64,000 bases of DNA from Xanthobacter sp. NM-25 (GTDB taxonomy: Bacteria; Pseudomonadota; Alphaproteobacteria; Rhizobiales; Xanthobacteraceae), in assembly GCF_022138605.1 (NCBI RefSeq), contig NZ_JACBFS010000007.1, positions 130,001-194,000 on the forward strand, in the 5' to 3' direction. Position 1 is the stretch's first letter. Each line of letters begins with the position of its first letter. This document shows positions 53,216-61,871 of the stretch, piece after piece. A program made the position numbers and the translations under genes. The notes under the pieces were generated by a model. It ran no database searches. It was not told where the DNA came from and saw only the letters and a program-made list of their open reading frames with translations.

Positions 53216-54309
53216 GCCACCGGGTCCAGGGCAGGATAATCGGTATAGCCCTTGGCGCCGCCGCCATAGAGGGTGTCGCGGTCGAGCTCGTTCAGGGGCG
53301 CGTTGCGGCGCAGCCGCTCCACCAGATCGGGATTGGAGATGAAGGGGCGGCCGAACGCCACCAGATCAGCCTTGCCTTCCGCCACCACCCGGGTGGCGAG
53401 ATCAAGGTCGTAGCCGTTGTTCACCATCCAGGGGCCGGCGAAACGCTGGCGCAGCGCCTCGAAGGAGAAGTCCGGCGCCACATCCCGCGGGCCGCCGGTG
53501 GCGCCTTCCACCACATGCACATAGAGCGGGTGGCGCTTGTCCAGCTCTTCGATCACCACATTGAACAGCGCCTGCGGGTCGCTGTCGGAGATGCCGTTGG
53601 CCGGGCTCACCGGCGACAGGCGCACGCCGGTGCGAGCGGCGCCGATCTCGGCGATCACCGCATCCATCACCTCCAGCAGGAAGCGGCTACGGTTGGCGAT
53701 GGAGCCGCCATAGGCATCGGTGCGCTGGTTGGCGCCATCCTTCAGGAACTGGTCGATGAGGTAGCCATTGGCGGCATGCACCTCCACCCCGTCGAAGCCG
53801 GCTGTGATGGCATTGGCCGCCGCCCGGCGATAATCGGCAACGATGCCGGCGATCTCGCCAATCTCCAGCGCCCGCGGCATAGAGGTGTCGGTGAAGGTGT
53901 TGTTCACAAAGGTCTTGGTGGCGGCCTGCAGCGCCGATGGCGCCACCGGCGCCGCCCCGCCCGGCTGCAGCGCCGTGTGGGAGACCCGGCCCACGTGCCA
54001 CAGCTGGATGACGATGCGCCCGCCCTTGGCGTGCACCGCGTCGGTCACCTTGCGCCAGCCGGCCACCTGAGCGTCGGTATAGATCCCGGGGGTGTCCTGA
54101 TAGCCCTGGCCCTGCTGGCTGATCTGCGACGCCTCGGTAATGAGCAGGCCGGCGCTGGCGCGCTGGGCGTAATAGTCCGGCGCCAGATCGCTCGGCACGA
54201 AGCCCGGCGCGGCGCGGTTGCGGGTGAGGGGCGCCATGACAATGCGGTTGGGAAGCATCATCTCGCCCAGGCGATAGCTGTCGAACAAGGAGGGCGTGCT
54301 TGCGCTCAT
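53212..54309 (-). CDS. Old yellow enzyme family alkene reductase
   Basis: 365 residues. FMN-dependent ene-reductase: NRIVMAPLTRNRA, QLWHVGRVSH, HAANGYLIDQFL (the H-x2-N substrate pair), NRSRFLLEVMDAV, GRPFISNPDLVERL and DRDTLYGGGAKGYTDYP. NADPH-driven reduction of activated C=C bonds or nitro-esters (NemA-like). ATG 54309 has AAAGGG at 8 bases; a longer frame upstream is not needed. First gene of a two-gene unit with the NUDIX gene. Confidence 0.94.
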   Translation of the reverse strand: MSASTPSLFDSYRLGEMMLPNRIVMAPLTRNRAAPGFVPSDLAPDYYAQRASAGLLITEASQISQQGQGYQDTPGIYTDAQVAGWRKVTDAVHAKGGRIVIQLWHVGRVSHTALQPGGAAPVAPSALQAATKTFVNNTFTDTSMPRALEIGEIAGIVADYRRAAANAITAGFDGVEVHAANGYLIDQFLKDGANQRTDAYGGSIANRSRFLLEVMDAVIAEIGAARTGVRLSPVSPANGISDSDPQALFNVVIEELDKRHPLYVHVVEGATGGPRDVAPDFSFEALRQRFAGPWMVNNGYDLDLATRVVAEGKADLVAFGRPFISNPDLVERLRRNAPLNELDRDTLYGGGAKGYTDYPALDPVA

Positions 54310-54571
54310 AGACAATCCCTTTGCCAGGCCGCAGACGGCCGGATGGATGCGATTGAGCGAACATAGGTGCGACCGGCCGATCGCCAAGGGGCGCGCCGGG
54401 AAAGCCTGCGCCAAAACCCCCGGAAAGCGGCGTGATCATAAGAAAATTCACGCCGCGGCATGCATTTTCCAGAGCTATCGCAAGGGAATACGCCATTTCC
54501 CTTGTGAAATGCGGCGTCAACGGCCATGCCCTGTTTCACGTGAATCCGCCGCATGGGCGCGCGGCACACGG

Positions 54572-55474
54572 TCAGATGTGCAGCACCCCCTCGGCCACCA
54601 CCACCGCACCGCCGCCGATGGTGGTGGTGCCATCCACCAGTGCCCCATCCTTCACAGAGAAGCCGATGTCGATGCGGCTCGGCCGGCCCATCTCGAAGCC
54701 CTGGTCGATGCGCACCTTATGGTGGCCATCCACCCGGTTTTCCGCATCCAGCAGCACCTTGGGGAATGCCGCTGCCGCCGCGCCGGTCGCCGGGTCCTCG
54801 ACGAGGCCGAGGCCGGGAGAGAACATGCGGGCGCGGAAATCGGCGTCGCCGTCCTCATCCAAAGTGTAGAGATAGACCGCCTCGCCAAAGGCCCCGAGGG
54901 TGGCGATGGAGGCCGCCTCGTCAGGCCGTGCCCGGGCGAGGGCCGTGAGATTGGCCAGCGGAATGAACAGGAAGGGCACGCCCGCGGAGGCCACCACCGG
55001 CCGGTGGGCGTCAAAGCCGATATCTTCCGGATCAAGGTTCAGCGCCTCGGCACAGGCCTGGCGGGAGACATCCACCGTCTCCAGCGCGGCGCGGCGCGGC
55101 ACGGTGAAGACCGCCGATCCCTTGCGGCTGCCTGCGCCATCGGTGGCCACGGTGCAGCTGACGGCGCCGATGGGCTCGTCCAGCTTCATCACCCCCTTGT
55201 CGATCTTGTCCTCCAGCGCCAGCAGGACCGCCGTGCCCACCGTGGGGTGGCCGGCGAACGGCATCTCATGGGCGACCGTGAAGATGCGGATGCGGGCGCG
55301 GTGCGCCGGATCCTTCGGCGGCAGGATGAACACCGTCTCGGAGAGATTGAACTCGCGGGTGATCTGCTGCATGGCCGCGTCGTCGAGCCCCGAGGCGTCG
55401 GTCACCACGGCCAGAGGATTGCCGCCGAACGGGCGGGTGGTGAACACGTCGAGCGTCACATAACGGCGCGGCAT
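54572..55474 (-). CDS. PhzF-family isomerase/epimerase
   Basis: 300 residues. VTLDVFTTRPFGGNPLAVV, FNLSETVFILPP (catalytic Glu), FAGHPTVGTAVLL, MFSPGLGLVEDPATGAAAAAF and the two-lobed DAP-epimerase fold length. Named after phenazine PhzF, but no phenazine genes are nearby; most such genes have unknown substrates. ATG 55474 matches the family start. Confidence 0.92.
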   Translation of the reverse strand: MPRRYVTLDVFTTRPFGGNPLAVVTDASGLDDAAMQQITREFNLSETVFILPPKDPAHRARIRIFTVAHEMPFAGHPTVGTAVLLALEDKIDKGVMKLDEPIGAVSCTVATDGAGSRKGSAVFTVPRRAALETVDVSRQACAEALNLDPEDIGFDAHRPVVASAGVPFLFIPLANLTALARARPDEAASIATLGAFGEAVYLYTLDEDGDADFRARMFSPGLGLVEDPATGAAAAAFPKVLLDAENRVDGHHKVRIDQGFEMGRPSRIDIGFSVKDGALVDGTTTIGGGAVVVAEGVLHI

Positions 55475-55506
55475 GGCGGCTTTCCGGACAGGATGGCGAA
55501 CAGAAC

Positions 55507-55529
55507 GCACCGGCCCCGAAGGCCGGCGC
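55507..55529 (-). terminator. Probable terminator of pdxY
   Basis: GCGCCGGCC (minus strand) pairs with GGCCGGTGC (one G-U) around TTCGG, followed by a mixed GTTCTGTTCG. Lies 13 bases after the pdxY stop; the T-run is weak. Confidence 0.5.
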
Positions 55530-55541
55530 CACAAAGTTGCC

Positions 55542-56390
55542 TTAAACCGCCATGGGCGTGAAGACCTTGGAGGGGCTCACGAACTCCTCCTGGGCCTCGA
55601 CCAGCAGCAATTCCCGGGAGTGTGCTTTTTCGGTCCGCTCCAGGAGGCAGAAGATGGAGGAGGCGGCGGCCGACAGCGCCTCGGCGGTGGAGCCCGTGCG
55701 CTTCACGTGGAAGAAGAACAGGGCCGCGATGGCGTCGCCCGCCCCGTTCAGGGACACGTCCAGCCGCGGCGTGCGCACCAGGAAGCGGCCATCCGGCCCG
55801 CAGGCGAGGAGATCGATGGATTCCTTCGGCGTTTCCCGGGTGTGCAGGCTGGTCACCAGCACCGCCTTCGGCCCGCGCTTCTGCAGCACCGCGCAGGCCG
55901 CCAGCGCATCCTCCAGATCCACCACCTGACGGCCGGAGAGCAGCTCCAGCTCGAACTGGTTGGGTGTGATCACGTCAGCCGCCGGCACCGCCTGGTCGCG
56001 CATGAATTCGGGAATGCCCGGCAGCACGAACACGCCGCGCCCCACGTCGCCGATCACCGGGTCGCAGCAATAATCCGCATTGGGATTGGCCGCGCGCACC
56101 CGCTCCACGGCACCGAGAATGCCGGCGCCGATCTCCGCCGAGCCCATGTAGCCGGACAGAACGCCATCACAGCGCGGCAGCACCCCGCGCTCGGCGATAC
56201 CCTCAACCAGATCGGCGATGACCGAGGCATCGAACACCTGGCCGCGCCAGGCGCCATAGCCGGTGTGGTTGGAGAACTGGACAGTGTGGATCGGCCACAC
56301 CTCCACCCCCAGGCGCTGCAGCGGGAAGACGGCGGAGGCATTGCCCACGTGCCCATAGGCGACATGGGACTGGATCGACAGGAGATTCAT
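55542..56390 (-). CDS. pdxY: Pyridoxal kinase PdxY
   Basis: 282 residues. PLP salvage kinase: [63 protein letters not shown] and the anion-hole [12 protein letters not shown]. Size and order fit PdxY rather than ribokinase or HMP-P kinase. Stands alone, upstream of the phzF-like gene on the same strand. Confidence 0.95.
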   Translation of the reverse strand: MNLLSIQSHVAYGHVGNASAVFPLQRLGVEVWPIHTVQFSNHTGYGAWRGQVFDASVIADLVEGIAERGVLPRCDGVLSGYMGSAEIGAGILGAVERVRAANPNADYCCDPVIGDVGRGVFVLPGIPEFMRDQAVPAADVITPNQFELELLSGRQVVDLEDALAACAVLQKRGPKAVLVTSLHTRETPKESIDLLACGPDGRFLVRTPRLDVSLNGAGDAIAALFFFHVKRTGSTAEALSAAASSIFCLLERTEKAHSRELLLVEAQEEFVSPSKVFTPMAV

Positions 56391-56513
56391 CGGGCGTTTC
56401 CGGGTCGAGCCGAAGCAGGGGACAGGACATTAGACGCGGTTCGCCGGTTACTCCCCGCATCGGCGCGGCACAAATGGAAATTGCTCATCAATGCCGCACG
56501 CAACGGTGATGGG

Positions 56514-57326
56514 TCAGCCGCGCGACGCCAGCATGAAACGGGTGGCCTCGCTCACCAGCCGGCGCGGTGCGAGCCGCGCCGTGAGGATCAGCACCTTGTT
56601 GAGCAGCCCCACCACCTCCACCCGCCGCCCGGCCATGAGCGCCTTGAGGCCGCGCTCGGCCACCATCTGCGCGCTGGTCATGGGTCCCTTGAACAGCCGC
56701 GTGCCATCCCAGCCGGCCCGGGCGAAGAAGCGGGTGGACGTCGGCCCCGGACACAGGGCCGTGACGGTGACGCCGGAGCCCTTCAGCTCTTCGGCGACCG
56801 CCTCCGAGAAGCTCAGCACATAGGCCTTGGTGGCACCGTAAACGGCGGAGAAGGGCAGCGGCGCGAAGGCGCCGGTGGACGCCACATTGAGGATGCGGCC
56901 CGAGCCGCGCGCCCGCATGCCCGGCAGCACCGCCGCCGTGAGGCGTGTCAGCGCCCCCACATTGGTGGTGATCATGGACAATGACAGCGCCGGGTCGATT
57001 TCGGCAAAGCGGCCATAGGCGCCAAAGCCCGCATTGTTCACCAGAATGTCGGGCACCCGCGCCGCCAGCTCCTGCGCCAGTCCCTCGAGGGCGGCCGGCG
57101 CGGCAAGGTCCACCTGCCGCACCGTGACGGCGTGGCCGAGCGCCGCAATCTTCCGTTCCGCCGCCGCCAGCCGCTCCCCATCGCGCCCCACCAGCATGAG
57201 ATCGAAGCCGGCCTGGGCAAGCTCCACGGCGAGCGCCAGACCGATGCCACTCGACGCCCCGGTGACCACCGCGAGCGGCGCGGCGGCCGTACCTTCCGCC
57301 GATCGAAGGCCAAGCTGAGCGGACAT
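56514..57326 (-). CDS. Short-chain dehydrogenase/reductase
   Basis: 270 residues. Classical SDR: TGASSGIG (residues about 22-29), NNAGFGAYG, catalytic Ser in LNVASTGAF and YxxxK in VYGATKAYV. The C-terminus (GLLNKVLILTARLAPRRLVS) is like DltE/YqjQ-type SDRs. ATG 57326 with GAGAGG upstream. Substrate unknown. Confidence 0.92.
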   Translation of the reverse strand: MSAQLGLRSAEGTAAAPLAVVTGASSGIGLALAVELAQAGFDLMLVGRDGERLAAAERKIAALGHAVTVRQVDLAAPAALEGLAQELAARVPDILVNNAGFGAYGRFAEIDPALSLSMITTNVGALTRLTAAVLPGMRARGSGRILNVASTGAFAPLPFSAVYGATKAYVLSFSEAVAEELKGSGVTVTALCPGPTSTRFFARAGWDGTRLFKGPMTSAQMVAERGLKALMAGRRVEVVGLLNKVLILTARLAPRRLVSEATRFMLASRG

Positions 57327-57508
57327 CCCCACCTCTCCGGTGCCGTGAACGATGTCGCAGTCTAGCCCAAATGATCGCCGGCCCGCGCCCCGCCGCTGCG
57401 ACCAACGCAGCCCTGGCACCGGGGCCGCGAGGCGCCTATGGGTAGCGACGCGACGCCGCGCCCCCGGACCTTGGGGCCGGCCGCGTCGCTGCCTTGCCGA
57501 GACCGACC

Positions 57509-58489
57509 GTGCACCATCCTTCCTTTGCCTTCCGTGTCGCCGCCCTGCTGGGCGCGCTCCCGCTGCTCGCCGCCGCCCCCAGCCACGCCGCCGGGCCCGC
57601 CTGCTTCCCCCCGCAGAGCCTGGCTGCCCGCGCCGGCGAAGAAATCGTCCAGCCCCACCCGAAGTCCGAGCCCGTCACCTTGCCGGAGCTGACGCTGGCC
57701 CCCGCCAAGCCAGTGCCCGCCGCTTTGCGCGGCTCCATCCGCCGGGTGGACCTGCCCGCCGGCCAGAAGCTCGTCGCCCTTACCTTCGATTTGTGCGAAG
57801 CCTCCGCAGAAACGTCCGGCTATGACGGGGCGCTGGTCGACTATCTGCGCGCCCAGGACATCCCGGCCACTTTCTTCGGCGGCGGCAAATGGCTGATGAG
57901 CCACCCGGAACGCGCCGCCCAGCTGATCGCCGACCCCGCCTTCGAGATGGGCAACCACACCTGGTCCCACGCCAATCTCACCGTGCGGACGGGCGAAGCC
58001 ATGCGGCGGCAGGTGGATGACGCCGACATCGCCTTCTCCTTGCGCCGCAGAGACGCCGCCGCCCGTGCCTGCCCCCTCGCCAACGTGCCCCAGCGGCCAG
58101 ACCTGTTCCGCTTTCCCTATGGCTCGTGCAGCGCCGAATCCCTCAATTATGTGAATGACACAGGCCACCTCGCCATCCAGTGGGACGTGGATTCCGGCGA
58201 TCCCGCCTTTCTCGGCGCCAAGGTCATGGCCGAGGCCATGGGCCGGCAGATCAGGCCCGGCTCTATCGTGCTGATGCATGCCAATGGCCGCGGCAAGCAC
58301 ACGGCGGAGGCGTTGCGCCTGCTGATCCCGGCGCTGCGGGCCAAGGGCTACCGCTTTGTCACCGTCTCCGAACTGCTGGCCGCCGGCCGCCCGGTGATCG
58401 CCGACACCTGCTATTCGCTCAAGCCCGGTGACACCCGCGTCTATGACGAGGCGGCCCGAAGCGGCAAGCGCATCCTCGGCCCACGCTGA
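57509..58489 (+). CDS. Exported NodB-like polysaccharide deacetylase, variant active site
   Basis: 326 residues. Signal peptide (FRVAALLGALPLLAAAPSHAAG). NodB fold: ALTFDLCEASAETSG in place of the usual TFDDGP, GNHTWSHANLT (HxxxH-type metal site), FRFPYGSCSAES, IQWDVDSGDPAF and IVLMHANGRGKHT. The catalytic second Asp is replaced (FDL rather than FDD), a variant seen in a rhizobial subgroup. GTG at 57509 is used; a TTG at 57494 is alternative and neither has a clear ribosome site. Confidence 0.88.
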   Translation: MHHPSFAFRVAALLGALPLLAAAPSHAAGPACFPPQSLAARAGEEIVQPHPKSEPVTLPELTLAPAKPVPAALRGSIRRVDLPAGQKLVALTFDLCEASAETSGYDGALVDYLRAQDIPATFFGGGKWLMSHPERAAQLIADPAFEMGNHTWSHANLTVRTGEAMRRQVDDADIAFSLRRRDAAARACPLANVPQRPDLFRFPYGSCSAESLNYVNDTGHLAIQWDVDSGDPAFLGAKVMAEAMGRQIRPGSIVLMHANGRGKHTAEALRLLIPALRAKGYRFVTVSELLAAGRPVIADTCYSLKPGDTRVYDEAARSGKRILGPR

Positions 58490-58610
58490 CCCCGCGCCCC
58501 ATAAACGCGGACGCCGAGGAGATCCCTCTCCCCGGCGCCGCGATCATCGATCCGACCTCAACTTTGTTGTGTTCTAGGGTCAGTGCAGGGGGCTCCCCCG
58601 CGAGCCGGGG

Positions 58611-58691
58611 TCAAACCATGCCCAAAACGACCGCGCCAATGAAGGCGAAGGCGGCGCATGTCTCAAGCAAGGCGAACAGCTCCATGGGCAT
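58611..58691 (-). CDS. Candidate 26-residue hydrophobic microprotein
   Basis: Frame ATG to TGA reads MPMELFALLETC then AAFAFIGAVVLGMV: an amphipathic start and a single predicted membrane helix. A GGGGGA run lies 6-7 bases upstream of the ATG. Downstream there is GC-rich hairpin potential (GGCTC/GAGCC). The composition is that of a membrane microprotein rather than random antisense, but no family is recognised and a chance frame this short is easy to obtain. Confidence 0.35.
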   Translation of the reverse strand: MPMELFALLETCAAFAFIGAVVLGMV

Positions 58692-58725
58692 TGGGATCCC
58701 CCGCTGGATCGATACCGCAGCCGAC

Positions 58726-58746
58726 CTTAACAAAGGTTAAGCCTTT
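58726..58746. promoter_or_regulatory. Cluster of overlapping palindromes
   Basis: CTTAAC-AAAG-GTTAAG (58726-58741) is a perfect inverted repeat; within and beside it are ACCTT-N4-AAGGT (58724-58737) and AAAGG-N5-CCTTT (58732-58746). It lies just upstream of the microprotein frame and about 240 bases before phnC. A dimeric repressor or activator site is likely; the protein is unknown. Confidence 0.5.
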
Positions 58747-58928
58747 GGAAAGATAAAAGTTGTGCTGCAGTGCAAGCCCCGCGACAGCATTGCAGCGCAC
58801 GCTGAGACACAAAGAAAGACTTTTCATTCATTTGCGCTGGCGTTGCACTGCACCGCCGGCATTGAAGAAATATTTCGTCGCCCGGAGCGGAAGACGCGCC
58901 CCGGGTCTTTTCCGCGCCATCTCGGCTG

Positions 58929-58946
58929 CCGTCATACGCCTGTTGC
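58929..58946 (+). promoter_or_regulatory. Possible Pho box of phnC
   Basis: CCGTCAT-ACGC-CTGTTGC against the PhoB consensus CTGTCAT-N4-CTGTCAT: 6 of 7 and 4 of 7. A GATTAT -10-like word lies 7 bases downstream (58954-58959), and the phnC ATG 42 bases away. Phosphate-starvation control of phn transport genes is standard in proteobacteria. Confidence 0.38.
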
Positions 58947-58987
58947 GCACGCGGATTATCCGCACTGGAACGCAACGGAGCGAGCCG

Positions 58988-59800
58988 ATGCTTGTGATCG
59001 AGGGCCTCAGTCGCCAGTTCGGCGACAAGGCGGCAGTCTCTGACGTCACCCTTCAGATCGGCCACGGCGCCTTCGTTGGAGTCATCGGCCGATCCGGAGC
59101 CGGCAAATCGACCCTGCTGCGCATGATCAACCGGCTGCAGGAGCCCTCCGCCGGCCGCATCAGCTTCGACGGGCGGGACGTGAGCGCCCTCAAGGGTGCG
59201 GCGCTGCGCCAGTGGCGCGCCCAGGCGGCCATGATCTTCCAGCAATTCAACCTGGTGGGCCGGCTCGATGTGCTCACGAACGTGCTCATGGGCCGGCTCG
59301 CCACCGCCCCTACCTGGCGGGCGCTGACCAAGATGTGGAGCGCGGACGACCGGGCCATTGCCCTCTCCGCCCTCGAGCAGTTCGACATCGCATCCCTGGC
59401 CGCCCAGCGCGCCGACAGCCTGTCCGGCGGCCAGCAGCAGCGGGTGGCCATCGCCCGTGCCCTGGCCCAGGAACCGGGCCTCATCCTCGCCGACGAGCCC
59501 ATCGCCTCGCTCGATCCGCGCAACACCAGGATCGTCATGGATGCGCTTTTGCGCATCAACCGGCATTTCGGCATCACGGTGCTGTGCAATCTGCACTCCC
59601 TCGATCTCGCCCGCACCTATTGCGACCGGCTGGTGGGCATGGCCCAGGGCCGGGTGGTGTTCGACGGCGCGCCCGAGCAGCTCACCGACGCGGTGGCCCG
59701 CGACCTTTATGGGCTGGAAGCCGGCGAGGTGATGGACCTCGCCCCCGCCCGCGCGCCGCAGGGCCTCGGCGTCACGCTACCCGGGGCCGTGCCCGCCTGA
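58988..59800 (+). CDS. phnC: Phosphonate ABC transporter ATPase PhnC
   Basis: 270 residues. Walker [10 protein letters not shown] (about residues 34-42), PhnC-type [22 protein letters not shown], signature [15 protein letters not shown], Walker [14 protein letters not shown] and [17 protein letters not shown] (H-loop). It powers uptake with PhnD and PhnE. ATG 58988 has GGAG at 8 bases. It is separated from phnD by 200 bases, which contain a GGCCGCG/CGCGGCC inverted repeat (59919-59937). Confidence 0.96.
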   Translation: MLVIEGLSRQFGDKAAVSDVTLQIGHGAFVGVIGRSGAGKSTLLRMINRLQEPSAGRISFDGRDVSALKGAALRQWRAQAAMIFQQFNLVGRLDVLTNVLMGRLATAPTWRALTKMWSADDRAIALSALEQFDIASLAAQRADSLSGGQQQRVAIARALAQEPGLILADEPIASLDPRNTRIVMDALLRINRHFGITVLCNLHSLDLARTYCDRLVGMAQGRVVFDGAPEQLTDAVARDLYGLEAGEVMDLAPARAPQGLGVTLPGAVPA

Positions 59801-60000
59801 CGTTCAGGAGCGCCGCCGCAACCTGCGCCACGGCCTGAAGCCGCGCGCCATGCCGACCGATGGGCTTCGACCGGCCGCGATGCCCGCCTTCGTGTGACGG
59901 CCGGATCCTGCCCGACATGGCCGCGCCAGACGCGGCCGACGGGCGTGCATGCGTTCCTTTTTCCGCGTTTTCAATGCTTTGTCCGACAGGAGCCCAAGCC

Positions 60001-60909
60001 ATGTTGAACCGTCGCACCCTGATCGCGGCCGGCGCCGCGCTCGCCCTTTCCGCCGGCGCCGCCTGCGCGCAGGACTGGAAGGCGCAATATCCCGAGCTCA
60101 CCTTCGCCATCATCCCGGCGGAGAACGCCACCGGCGTCACCGAGCGCTTCGCCCCGCTGATGGACTATCTCTCCAAGGAAATCGGCGTGCCGGTGAAGCT
60201 GCGCATCGCCAATGACTATGCAGCGGTGATCGAGGGCCAGAGGGCCGGCAACATCCACATCGCCTCCTATGGCCCGGCCTCGTTCGCCCGCGCGCTCAAG
60301 ACCGGCGTGCCGGTGGAGGCCTTCGCCATCGAGGTGAATGGCGACGGCACCAAGGGCTATCATTCGGTGCTCTATGTGAAGGCCGACAGCCCCTACACGT
60401 CCATCGAGGACCTCAAGGGCAAGAACCTGTGCCTGGTGGACCCCAACTCCACCTCCGGCAACAACGTGCCGCGCTTCGCCATGAACAAGATGGGCCTCAA
60501 GCCCGACGAATTCTTCGCCAAGGTGGTCTATGCCGGCTCGCATGAAAACGCGGTGATCGCCGTGCAGCAGGGCACCTGCGACGCCGCTTTCAACTGGTGG
60601 AACGACGAGAGCGAGTCGAACCTCAAGCGCATGGAGCGCAAGGGGATGGCGAAGTACGACGACTATCGGATCATCTACAAGTCCGACCTCATCGTGAACT
60701 CGCCTTACGCTTACATCACCACCATGCCGGCGGACCTGAAAGCCAAGATCCGCGACGCCTTCTTCTCCATCGGCAAGAACGACCCGGCCGCCTTCGAGAA
60801 GATCTATGAGGGCAAGTCGCAACTCTGGCAGCCGGTGGACAACGAGGCCTACACCCCGATCATCGAGCTGATCACCTTCGTGGACGAGCTGCGCAAGAAG
60901 AAGTCCTGA
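60001..60909 (+). CDS. phnD: Phosphonate-binding protein PhnD
   Basis: 302 residues. Signal peptide (RTLIAAGAALALSAGAACAQ), then the PhnD fold: LTFAIIPAENATGVTERFAPLMDYLSKE, GNIHIASYGPASFARAL, SNCS-like PNSTSGNNVPRFAM and AFNWWNDESESNL. Captures phosphonates (and related anions) in the periplasm. AGGAG 9 bases before the ATG. Followed by a strong hairpin that can limit read-through to the permeases. Confidence 0.96.
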   Translation: MLNRRTLIAAGAALALSAGAACAQDWKAQYPELTFAIIPAENATGVTERFAPLMDYLSKEIGVPVKLRIANDYAAVIEGQRAGNIHIASYGPASFARALKTGVPVEAFAIEVNGDGTKGYHSVLYVKADSPYTSIEDLKGKNLCLVDPNSTSGNNVPRFAMNKMGLKPDEFFAKVVYAGSHENAVIAVQQGTCDAAFNWWNDESESNLKRMERKGMAKYDDYRIIYKSDLIVNSPYAYITTMPADLKAKIRDAFFSIGKNDPAAFEKIYEGKSQLWQPVDNEAYTPIIELITFVDELRKKKS

Positions 60910-60920
60910 TCTCATCTGAT

Positions 60921-60953
60921 GGGCGGCCCGTCACGCGGGCCGCCCTTTTCTTT
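60921..60953 (+). terminator. Strong hairpin plus T-run between phnD and phnE1
   Basis: GGGCGGCCCG (60921-60930) pairs perfectly with CGGGCCGCCC (60936-60945), loop TCACG, then TTTTCTTTG. It has all marks of a rho-independent terminator and sits 11 bases past phnD inside an apparent operon. Partial termination would give binding protein in excess over permease. Confidence 0.85.
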
Positions 60954-60986
60954 GCCCCCACGCCGCCCGCTCTGGAAAGGTCCACC

Positions 60987-61871
60987 GTGCCCCATGCGGT
61001 CACCCTGCTGCCCGATGCGCAGATCACCGCGCTGACGCGGACCTATGAGGCCGCCGTGCGAGAGCGGCGCCGCGCCAGCCTCCTGGTGGCGGCCGTCATC
61101 CTCATCTGCATCGCGCTCGCCAGCTGGGTCGGGGAAGTCAAACCCCTGGTCTTCTTCGCCCATGCCGACCGGCTCACCGGCTATTTCTGGCAAATCCTGC
61201 CCACCCTGCACTGGCAGACGCTGGGGGCGGACCTTGCCGAATGGTATTGGAACCTCGACCACTGGCTGAAGCTGCTGGTGGACACCCTGCTCATCGCCTA
61301 TCTCGGCACCCTCTTGGGGGCCATCGGCGCCTTTGCGCTGTGCTTTCTCGCCAGCGCCAATCTGGTGCGCAATCCGCTCATCCGCCTCAGCGCGCGCCGT
61401 TTCCTGGAATTCTGCCGCACGGTGCCGGAGCTGGTGTTCGCGCTGCTGTTCGTCGTAGCGTTCGGGCTCGGCCCCATGCCCGGGGTGCTGGCGCTGGCCA
61501 TCCACACCATGGGCTCGCTCGGCAAGCTGTTCGCCGAGGTGGTGGAGAATATCGACATGAAGCCGGTGGAGGGCGCCACCGCCGCCGGCGCCTCCTGGAC
61601 CGAGACGGTGCGCTTCGCCGTGGTGCCGCAAGTGCTCTCCAATTTCGCCTCCTACGGCCTGCTGCGCTTCGAGATCAACGTGCGCGAAGCCTCCATCATG
61701 GGGTTCGTGGGGGCCGGCGGCATCGGCCAGGACCTCATCGAGGCCATCCGCAAATTCTATTATTCCGACGTCTCCGCCATCCTGCTCCTCATCATCGCGA
61801 CGGTGATGCTGATCGACCTCGGCACCGAGAAGCTCAGGCACCGCCTCATCGGCTTTGGAGAGCAGCGATGA
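60987..61871 (+). CDS. phnE: Phosphonate ABC permease PhnE (first copy)
   Basis: 294 residues. N-terminal helix then a permease core with LVDTLLIAYLGTLLGAIGAFALCFLA, FCRTVPELVFALLFVVAFGLGPMPGVLALAIHTMG, EAA loop KPVEGATAAGASWTETVRFAVVPQ and EASIMGFVGAGGIGQDLIEAI. GTG start with AAAGG at 7 bases. Overlaps the second permease gene by 4 bases (ATGA). Confidence 0.95.
   Translation: MPHAVTLLPDAQITALTRTYEAAVRERRRASLLVAAVILICIALASWVGEVKPLVFFAHADRLTGYFWQILPTLHWQTLGADLAEWYWNLDHWLKLLVDTLLIAYLGTLLGAIGAFALCFLASANLVRNPLIRLSARRFLEFCRTVPELVFALLFVVAFGLGPMPGVLALAIHTMGSLGKLFAEVVENIDMKPVEGATAAGASWTETVRFAVVPQVLSNFASYGLLRFEINVREASIMGFVGAGGIGQDLIEAIRKFYYSDVSAILLLIIATVMLIDLGTEKLRHRLIGFGEQR

Larger units (their letters stand above)
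58490..58987. other. 498-base gap between deacetylase and phnC
   Basis: Holds a 26-codon minus-strand frame (58611-58691), a palindrome cluster (58726-58746), three TGCAG/TGCAC-like words (58763-58774, 58791-58801, 58843-58855), and a candidate Pho box (58929-58946) before phnC. It is clearly more AT-rich than the genes. No RNA gene is recognised. Confidence 0.6.

Noticed and set aside
59919..59937. GGCCGCG/CGCGGCC hairpin in the phnC-phnD gap as a terminator
   Set aside because: No T-run follows and flanking genes belong to one operon; at most an mRNA stability element.
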